A DNA stretch of 64,000 nt from positions 3,749 to 67,748 of the forward strand of contig JAPEVF010000214.1 of assembly GCA_029747585.1 (NCBI GenBank), in the 5' to 3' direction. This DNA is from Pleurotus djamor (Eukaryota > Basidiomycota > Agaricomycetes > Agaricales > Pleurotaceae). The notes under the pieces are model-generated. The model saw nothing but the letters and a program-made list of their open reading frames with translations. It did not search any database and was not told the origin of the DNA. This document shows positions 57,696 to 64,000 of this stretch, one piece after another. Made by a program: the position numbers and the translations under genes. Numbering within the stretch: position 1 is the first letter of the stretch; the number at the start of each line of letters is the position of its first letter.

Positions 57696-58958
57696 ATGTC
57701 CTCGCGATTCACCGGCTGGCGCTTTTGGGGACGCGAGTGCGGCAGATCCGTCTACGCATCGATTCTCTTCGCGCTGTCCACGAGATACAATGTTTGCCGC
57801 CTGGAGAATAGCTCATATGCGACTTGGAACACAATCCTTTCTCAGCTCTGCTCCAAAGACCCAAGCCTGTTCTTAATTTGCCCGCAATACGGCCTCTATG
57901 TATCGCCTCGCGATCCGACGGACGAAGATACCTCCATCGCGTCTTTCGCCACGGCAGCCGATAGTAAGGCCAGAGGAGTTTACGTCGACAACACGATCAT
58001 ACTCCCTACATTCGACCTCAGGGAGGCGGAGAACGTGTCCACTGTGAAAGCCTACTTCGATTCGATGCTGGGAGAACAGCCACATATCGTTGAAAGAGGT
58101 CTCCGCGTCAGGAGGGCTATCGTACCGGTCCTCGTTGAGGAGAAGCGACCTCCACCGCGACATTGCACCATCGCTCGATACACAGCACGAGTCAAAGAGT
58201 TTTTGGACGAAGCGAAAGAGCAAGCGGAGGGTCAAGCGGAATGCTTATTCTCTATGAAGAAATTCGGCCACCAGCAAGACGTTATTTTGATAGCGGCGTC
58301 AGGAGGGTGGTGGGCGACGTGCCTGATTAGTCGCAAGGACGATGAAGTTGAAGTGTTCAACATCGAGCGATATGTCCAGGCTACATGGTGGAACAATTTT
58401 GTGAACGCCATGGCCGACAAGGACGATGCCTCTGATGACCCTCAAAGCGCTTTCTACAGCCAGAAGAAGGCTGCAGAGGATCTGCAGGATGAAACAGAGG
58501 AGGGGGAGGGAGCAGAAGGAGCCGATGGCAACGATGACGACGACGACTATGACGACAACGACAACTACCACAACAACAACAACTACGATGATGATGACGA
58601 TGACGACGATGACGACGAGCACAACAACGAGCACAACGAACACAATGAAGAAGAATTGGACGATCAAGACCCTCAGAACCAGTGGGTCGAAGACGTGGAG
58701 TTGATGCAGGACATCATCAAGCGAACTGGCAAGGGTCCGTTTTCAATGGGAGATATGGACGACTTCTGGGTTGCCAAGACAGGTGAACGTTTCTGCCAGC
58801 CTAATCAAGCCGTCGTCGAGATTCCGAGAGGAGATTGGACTGCAGCCATGCGGCTGGGAACTGAAGTCTCCGGTCGTCACCTGTCGTGTATTCAAGATCA
58901 CCTTCAAAGATTGGCTCGAGAGGAGAGGGGCAAGCGGGAGGCGAGATCGCGCGGGTAG
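57696..58958 (+). CDS. Family A protein, member A2, with Asp/Asn-rich insert
   Basis: Intronless, 420 aa. It aligns with A1 over the N-terminal two thirds: SILFALSTRYNVCRLENSSY, LICPQYGLYVSPRDPTDEDT, RGVYVDNTIILPTFDL, RVRRAIVPVLVEEKRPPPR, QAECLFSMKKFGHQ and VILIAASGGWWATCLI. The C-terminal module is GPFSMGDMDDFWVAKTGERF, then MRLGTEVSGRHLSCIQDHLQ. Between these lies a highly acidic, Asp/Asn/His-rich tract (residues about 278-330) that A1 lacks except for a short acidic stretch. The E-E-K strand and the following Gln-rich helix EQAEGQAECLF are the only hints of a nuclease-type fold. Function unknown. It is paired with B5 upstream. Confidence 0.8.
   Translation: MSSRFTGWRFWGRECGRSVYASILFALSTRYNVCRLENSSYATWNTILSQLCSKDPSLFLICPQYGLYVSPRDPTDEDTSIASFATAADSKARGVYVDNTIILPTFDLREAENVSTVKAYFDSMLGEQPHIVERGLRVRRAIVPVLVEEKRPPPRHCTIARYTARVKEFLDEAKEQAEGQAECLFSMKKFGHQQDVILIAASGGWWATCLISRKDDEVEVFNIERYVQATWWNNFVNAMADKDDASDDPQSAFYSQKKAAEDLQDETEEGEGAEGADGNDDDDDYDDNDNYHNNNNYDDDDDDDDDDEHNNEHNEHNEEELDDQDPQNQWVEDVELMQDIIKRTGKGPFSMGDMDDFWVAKTGERFCQPNQAVVEIPRGDWTAAMRLGTEVSGRHLSCIQDHLQRLAREERGKREARSRG
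58531..58647 (+). repeat. Imperfect GAC/AAC/GAT trinucleotide repeat inside A2
   Basis: An in-frame run of GAT, GAC, AAC and CAC codons encodes a tract of Asp, Asn and His. The reverse strand of the same run gives a spurious long valine/isoleucine frame. Its absence from A1 suggests expansion by slippage after duplication. Confidence 0.85.
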
Positions 58959-59047
58959 CTTTGAAGAGAGTGACGACCTATTGGGTGTAAAATCGGTTTG
59001 TATAGGATTAGCCAGGTGAATCGCACCGCGCAATGTCAAAGATGTGT

Positions 59048-59322
59048 TCAGCCGCCAGATGTTATGGTGACTAGAGTAGGGTTGGACACATCGTACCCAG
59101 TGGGACCATAGTAGTCCATGCTTTGCCGCAGTGCGTTGAAAGGCATTCGCCAGGCATAGCCGTACGGCGGAATGCGATGCGGCTTGGGAGGTAACGCTAA
59201 TGTGCGAGAAACGGGTGGTGGATCGTCAAGACGTTCTCGTGTCGAAGGGACGATACTTTTGCGCGCTCTGCATGAAGTTGAGACCTATCCAAGACTTGGG
59301 TGGGGGAAGTAGCTTACGGCAT
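59048..59322 (-). pseudogene. Truncated family B gene, member B6
   Basis: Exons (minus) 59318-59322 (ATGCC) and 59048-59267 give a 74 aa frame that starts MPARKSIVPSTRERLDDPPP and includes PPYGYAWRMPFNALRQSMDY and YGPTGYDVSNP. It then runs into unrelated sequence (LVTITSGG and stop). The QW-x-QGYxxRFG block and the whole third exon are missing. The break coincides with the flank duplicated after A2 and after the A relic, so a duplication junction probably cut the gene. It could still be expressed as a short protein, but truncation is the simpler reading. Confidence 0.65.
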
Positions 59323-59451
59323 TGATACAGATGTCCGTCGCGGAAGGTAGGCGCTAAAGCCAATAAACATGGACCAACAACGCCACGACCACGTGACCCG
59401 AGGAAGTCACTCCTCGTTATAAGGAACATCTTCATCCAGCGAGCACAAATC

Positions 59452-60058
59452 ATGCAGTGAGTCCCTTCCCCTTCTTTGAATATATGGTAAATCTCGACAA
59501 TCTACTACAGTACCAGTGTGCCCTTAACACGCGAACTATCGGACCCACCTAGCGTATGTCATTTGATTGTGGCTACCCCAGTGCGACACGCTACTCCCCC
59601 GTACATCGTTGCATGGCGTGTCCCTCTCGCTGAGCTACTCGATTGCTTCTGCAAGTACGATCCGGAATGCACCAAGGAGACGTTGATGCGCTTCAATGGG
59701 ATACAGAATTTCATAGAGAAGCAATGGCAAGAGCAAGGATACATGGATCGCTTCGGGCAAGTTCTTTTCGCTGCTGCGGCTTCTTTTCTTAGCTCTGAAT
59801 GTTCCCGTACGTCTATCTAGGTCATGGGGAATGCCGTCCGTGTTGAAGGTACCACGCCGTGGCAAGGTCCCTCAGGAGGTTTTCCTACCCATCTTTTCGA
59901 ACATCTCCGCTAGCCTTTTGAACAAATCCCAGGCTGACAACGCGCACGAAATACTTGCTGCTGCGCGAGACGTCTTACATTTAACCGAAGAGGCGAACCA
60001 GACGTTGAAATGGCACAGTATTGGCCCCATCGCGCCCTACCGTCCTCGCGAACAATAG
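59452..60058 (+). CDS. Family B protein, member B7, with a GC-AG intron
   Basis: Exons 59452-59456, 59511-59756 and 59821-60058 give 162 aa, the same exon lengths as B5. The first exon is ATGCA; the protein continues TSVPLTRELSDPPSV, with YIVAWRVPLAELLDCF, QWQEQGYMDRFG, EVFLPIFSNISASL and QTLKWHSIGPIAPYRPR. The second intron begins GCAAGT where B5 has GTAAGT, a GC-AG intron if spliced. Without splicing, the frame reads on to a stop at 59818 and yields a 102 aa protein. It is followed 110 bp later by a remnant of a family-A gene, so the B-to-A order is preserved. Confidence 0.72.
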
Positions 60059-60167
60059 CTTCGTCCGTATTGTCGTTGACAACTTCAATTACCCCTTCAT
60101 AACAAGGCGTGGAGCCCTAATGGACCCCTCATGTAGTTAGGAACTGAACCCGATCTTCACCCCAGGT

Positions 60168-60345
60168 TCATTCGAGATCACCTCCAAAGATTGGCTCGGG
60201 AGGAGAGGGGCAAGCGAGAGGCGAGATCGCCTGGGTAGCTTCGAAGAGCGTGATGACCTATCGGGAGTGTCTTTAGACTTCGCTTTGTATAGAATTAGCC
60301 AGGTGAATTGCACCACGCAACGTCAAAGATATATATTCAACAACC
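60168..60345 (+). pseudogene. 3'-end relic of a family A gene plus its flank
   Basis: Positions 60168-60238 translate to RDHLQRLAREERGKREARS and a stop, matching the last residues of A2 (QDHLQRLAREERGKREARS). The following 100 bp match the region just after A2 (58959-59050). Everything upstream of these last residues has been deleted, leaving about 110 bp between B7 and the relic. Confidence 0.8.
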
Positions 60346-60944
60346 GAGAATTGGAATTACATCTGTCAGACGAGACTAGGTCATTTCAAGTAGACGACTC
60401 AGCATCTAAGCTGAGACTGAGGTCCGTTGGCTTTCATCACTGAAGTCTCCGAGTCGTAGAGTATATTGTCGTTGATCACTGAGGAAGATAAGGAACTTCG
60501 GAGAAAGACTCGGAGTATTTCAACCAGTTTGACTTCCTGGAAGAAACTGAGATCAGCGTAGACAGGACGTTTGGTTGAGCAACCAATTGTTCAGTCCAGC
60601 CAGTGCCATGACTAAGGATGGCAGGAAGAGTGCATCGTGACGGGGGATGACTTCTACTCAGGACTATGCAACGATGCACTGCGAAAGTCCAGGAGGACTC
60701 GTGCCATACGGTATATCGCGGGCGACGATTGATCAGACTTTGAGTGGGATGGGTTGGACTTCAAAGCATTGAAAGAAGTTCAAGCATCAGGTGCATCATG
60801 GCGACTCAGGAGACGAAGTAACGGAGGGGCCACGAGGCTGACATAAGAGGAGTTCCCCAAAAAGGGCAAAGCGTTGATGATGCCTGTAATGACGCACAGA
60901 GGCCAACTCTCGGCGCACCATTCTGAGCATCAACATCCATCTTC
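60346..60944. other. Intergenic, edge of the A/B array
   Basis: Nothing coding is recognised. The last part is the promoter and leader of the anoctamin gene. Confidence 0.45.
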
Positions 60945-62855
60945 ATGTCCTCTGAAGTCGACCTCGTCATCCCGTTCAGAGCGTTTCCCAACCACTCGCT
61001 CTCCAAACGACAAACCCGGGACTTGGCCAGGAAAGCAGAGAAGGAATATGGGCGCCTCATCGACACTTTGACCTATTCTGGTCTGCGCGCCGTTGGACGT
61101 CGAGGGGAATCGTTGGGACACATTTTGGTGTTTGTCTCGTGCCCGGAATCGTTGTTGAACACGCTGAGGAAACGTGAGGGGTGAGTGGCTAGAAATTTGT
61201 TCTCACCACCGGCTCGAGGAGTGGCTTGTGGGCCGGTATAGCTACCACACGTCCTGGGATCAAGTAGACCAGGTGTGGCCTGTGCGCCTAGCCAGCCAGG
61301 CCTACAGCAATCGAGAAAGCTACTGCTCAGGCTCGAGGGTAGTAGTTTCTGCAGGGCCCCTTGAGAACCGGCCATGCTGGTCAGGTTTCCGCTGGCATGG
61401 CTATCTAAATCCGCATCTTAACTCTATTTGTGTCGCCGGCTAATCATATCTCTTCAGGCTACCCCCACCCCTCGCACCAGCAGACCGACTGCGTCTTGTC
61501 TACAAATTCGTCACAGCGCCTCCTGCAGACGGTGGTTTAGGCATCGTCCCGACACCGGGAGAATGGGACTTGGTCGAAGATGCTATGCTTTTGCATGACA
61601 AAGAATTTAATGACAATTGGATACGCACTTGGACGAGGAAGATGACCACTGAAGGCCAACTTGCACGTATACGCGATATGGTGAGTTTCCTTTGGTCCAC
61701 TTCCTTGACAATTTGATTGACGCGAAGGTAGTTCGGAGATTCGACGGCTCTATATTTCGCTTTTCTGAGAGCGTACACGACGTCGCTTGCCCTCCCGGCC
61801 ACTCTTGGTGGTATATTCTACTTCCTGGAAAAGCCATACCACCCGGCGTATGCGTTCTGCCTCCTGATTTACTCCACCCTTTTCACTGAGTACTGGAGAG
61901 TCGCTGAACGCGTATTCACTGCTCGATTCTCTCCGCCGGAGAGCTTTCCTCAGTCTGCCAGCAAAAACGGTCCTGCTTCAGCCTTAACCAGGGATAAAGC
62001 ATTGCGTCAGTCTACATCCGGTATCACCTGGTGGCGGCGAGACCTCCGAGTCCTGGCTAGCTTCCCCATCATCGCCCTGTGTGCAGCCGCTCTAGTCATC
62101 CTAATCACCTCCATCTTCGTCTATGAAGCATTCATCACCCAACTTTATGCTGGTCCCGGCCGCAAAATTGTCGTAAGTCCCCCCACAACCCAAGCCATCC
62201 GTTTCTCCACCTCACATGTATTCGTCACTAGGCTTTTACACCGACAATTATGTTCGTCCTGCTCATCCCTCGCTTCCTCGCTGTATATCGCAAACTTGCA
62301 ACTTCCCTCACTTCTTGGGAGAACCATTCTGTCCGTCGCTCGTCAGCGTCGATTGACTCGGTCAACACCTACGAAAACGCCCTAGCTACTTCCCGTGCGA
62401 AGCAGGCACACGCAGCATCTCTTACCCTCAAAACATTCGTCCTCACATCACTCGTGTCGTATCTTGGCTTGTTCCTCAGTGCCTTCGTCTACGTTCCTTT
62501 CGGCGAGGAGGTTATGCATGCTGTACAAGTATGGATCGCTGGCGTGGACGTCCGAAACAGTCGATTCGGGAGCGTCGTCGAGAAGTTGAGGTCCTTAGGC
62601 CTCAACGACACTCTCGTCGGAACACTCGGGTCTCATAGTTCCAGTCTGCATGCTAAAGGAGGAGCTTCAAGCATATGGGAAACTGATATTCTTGGTGCCC
62701 GCCAGAAACTTAATCCCTCAAGACTAACAGATCAAATGTTCGCTTGTGTCGTGACGAACCAACTCTCTCAAAATTTCAACGAAATCGGGCTTCCTTTCAT
62801 CTTGCGGTTTATCGAGAAGAAACCTTGGAAGAAGACGGCACGGGCCTCTCAGTAG
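60945..62855 (+). CDS. Anoctamin/TMEM16 (Ist2-like) protein lacking the C-terminal half
   Basis: Exons 60945-61180, 61458-61680, 61732-62172 and 62232-62855 give 507 aa. The cytosolic N-terminus (VDLVIPFRAF, LVYKFVTAPPADGGLGIVPT, LHDKEFNDNWIRTWT) and the first helices (FGDSTALYFAFLRAYTTSLA, YAFCLLIYSTLFTEYWRVAE, VLASFPIIALCAAALVILIT) match fungal anoctamins, which in yeast (Ist2) tether ER to plasma membrane and elsewhere scramble lipids. The frame ends at QNFNEIGLPFILRFIEKK plus ten residues, where full-length fungal proteins (about 700+ aa) continue with further helices that hold the calcium and lipid-path residues. Those are absent downstream. The first intron is long (277 bp) compared with the others. 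Either a truncated functional variant or a pseudogene in progress. Confidence 0.82.
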
Positions 62856-62899
62856 CGATAAGTGAGTTGTAGTGCGAAAAATCAGAAATCTTCCACTGC

Positions 62900-63285
62900 C
62901 GAATACCATGAATTCACGGCCAATTATTCAAAATCCTGTACATGAATTCGTGGATATCCGATGGGTGATACGAGGATGGGTTCTCAGATATCAGTGCCCA
63001 TGAATCCTCAACAGGCCTACCAGGTGGGTAATCCGTAGCGGGGGAGTTCTCGTATATCCTGTACTAGCAATTATCCAATATCGTATACATGAAATCACCG
63101 ATGTCCGATGAACCATACTAGGATGAGTTTTCAGGTATCTTCACCCATGAATCGTTGGAAAGAAGATGCCTCCAGTGGGCAAATTCTTCGAAACCCTGGT
63201 AGGCGGATCCCTGGGCGCTGGTGAATGAGTATCCGATGGGGCATGTGACGATGGTTCTTTGAATATCCATACCTATGAATTCATA
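62900..63285. repeat. Degenerate tandem repeat, unit about 130-147 bp
   Basis: Three diverged units share an ordered set of landmarks: ACATGAA(T)TC, then TCCGATG, then GA-GATG-GTT, then a CCATGAATC-like end. TCCGATG occurs at about 62957, 63104 and 63232, giving periods of about 147 and 128 bp. A possible partial fourth unit lies near 63540. The block directly follows the truncated anoctamin gene. Confidence 0.55.
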
Positions 63286-63364
63286 TATGACATGAGGAGT
63301 GCAACCCCGCGGCAGCGCACCGTGGTATTATTGTCCATGGATTCGCGGGGCAGGATAAAATCCG

Positions 63365-63450
63365 GTAATAAAAAAAAAAGGGAGACTCCAGGGCTCGAAC
63401 CCACGGCAACAACTATTATACTGAGCATCCCTTGCATGCAAATGACAGAT
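63365..63450 (-). repeat. tRNA-like sequence, possible SINE remnant
   Basis: On the minus strand a perfect B-box-like GGTTCGAGCC (63392-63401) is preceded about 45 bases upstream by an A-box-like TGGCAGATCTG and followed within 20 bases by a run of Ts typical of a Pol III terminator. A four-base stem with a seven-base loop (GCAT-GCAAGGG-ATGC) lies between them. The acceptor ends do not pair, so this is not a functional tRNA gene; a tRNA-derived SINE or tRNA pseudogene is the better reading. Confidence 0.35.
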
Positions 63451-63568
63451 CTGCCATAATGTCATGCTTGTACCTCTTGAGTTCTAAATTTATGAAGCCT
63501 ATTTACATTCTTTACACGAGTTTTTCCAATCCGATACAACGGATATCCGATACCATAGATTTACAACA

Positions 63569-64000
63569 TTAGTTTTCCAATCTCAGTGATGTTCTACCTA
63601 AACGTCTAGCAAGAGTTGAATTCCATTTTTTGGAAAACCAGACCTTTTCAACACGTTCGAGGACCTCGAGAAGACAGTCATCTGACTCTTCCAGCTCTGA
63701 AAAGATGGAAAGATTGACTAGATTCGGCGCGAAGGCCGTGGAGACCCATGGTATGACTTGGCGGAAGTCTCCATGAAATTTCAATTTGAGTAGCGATTCA
63801 AAGGAATGTGGGTGAATCTTGGAAAGGATGTTCAGTGACTCGGCAACCACAGTCACCTCAAGGCGCTCCAAATTGCGAAGCTTGGAGAGGACGACCATTG
63901 AATCCGCGGTCAAAAGATCGCCAGCCACTGCAAGAGTTCTGATTGAAGGCAGGGAGCCTATGGCAGACCCAAATGATGGTGCGCCCAAAGGATGGGGGAG
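63569..64000 (-). CDS. F-box/LRR-type protein, 3' part, cut by window end
   Basis: The frame is open from the window edge to a stop at 63569 and shows at least 140 residues of leucine-rich sequence: SLPSIRTLAVAGDLL, LRNLERLEVTVVAESL, FESLLKLKFHGDF and NLVNLSIFSELEE. The pattern matches the C-terminal repeats of F-box/LRR proteins of mushrooms, but the F-box itself would lie beyond the window. The true start is not visible. It is a separate lineage from the five other F-box genes here. Confidence 0.6.
   Translation of the reverse strand, partial: LPHPLGAPSFGSAIGSLPSIRTLAVAGDLLTADSMVVLSKLRNLERLEVTVVAESLNILSKIHPHSFESLLKLKFHGDFRQVIPWVSTAFAPNLVNLSIFSELEESDDCLLEVLERVEKVWFSKKWNSTLARRLGRTSLRLEN

Noticed and set aside
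58299..58667. Minus-strand frame of 122 codons very rich in valine and isoleucine
   Set aside because: It is the reverse complement of the GAC/AAC codon tract of A2 and has no independent coding signal.
63365..63450. Functional tRNA-Leu gene
   Set aside because: The B box and T run are present, but the acceptor strands do not pair, the T stem has a mismatch and the base before the presumed anticodon is not U.
1..64000. CRISPR arrays, bacterial operons, insertion sequences or integrated virus
   Set aside because: No regularly spaced repeats, no ribosome-binding-site spaced genes, no transposase, integrase or reverse transcriptase motif was found; intron-rich genes identify fungal nuclear DNA.

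Overview
This is nuclear DNA of a filamentous basidiomycete, most likely a mushroom-forming agaricomycete. The genes carry many short (about 45-75 bp) GT-AG introns, the intergenic spaces are short around housekeeping genes, F-box-like proteins of the type expanded in mushrooms are abundant, and the conserved genes (MKT1, SEC72, ADE16/17-type PurH, DUF3602, an anoctamin, a DH-PH-FYVE protein, GH76) have basidiomycete-style sequences. I cannot name the species. Exon structures were read by hand from splice signals and frame; where an intron was placed, the joined reading frame was checked to be divisible by three.

Layout. 0-3.6 kb: two tandem copies of an F-box-like gene with relics of a small secreted-peptide gene between and beside them. 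6.6-9.7 kb: a large Ser/Pro-rich protein behind a 538 bp first intron. 11-14.5 kb: a DUF1348 (NTF2-fold) protein, a lone member of an unrecognised small family (here called B), and a second type of F-box protein. 15.4-17.2 kb: a third, inverted copy of the F-box plus peptide unit, with the only intact peptide gene. 17.9-19.4 kb: a DUF3602 (GRGGxG) protein. 19.5-23.5 kb: an unresolved secreted-protein candidate, a decayed GH76 copy and another F-box gene. 23.5-31 kb and 35-40.7 kb: long stretches with no gene I can defend. 31-35 kb: a C2HC-finger protein and a complete seven-exon MKT1. 40.8-51.6 kb: a compact conserved block of GH76, SDR, DH-PH-FYVE, PurH and SEC72. 52-60.3 kb: an array of two unrecognised families, A (344-420 aa) and B (about 160 aa), repeated as B-then-A pairs with truncated and decayed members. 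60.9-62.9 kb: an anoctamin that stops before its C-terminal membrane helices. 62.9-64 kb: a degenerate tandem repeat, a tRNA-like (SINE-like) sequence and the 3' part of an F-box/LRR-type gene running off the window.

How it fits together. The conserved genes are unrelated housekeeping functions: purine synthesis, ER translocation, mRNA regulation, Rho/phosphoinositide signalling and cell-wall mannan trimming. The accessory parts are dominated by local duplication and decay. The most novel-looking content is the A/B array: two co-oriented families whose order B to A is kept in three pairs. Every intact or truncated long B gene is split by an intron after only five coding bases (ATGNN). Family A shows a conserved E-x-K strand and a Gln-rich helix that might indicate a PD-(D/E)XK nuclease fold; that is an inference, not an identification. 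Isolated Ns all sit beside homopolymers, and the one inside PurH is best explained as a spurious base.
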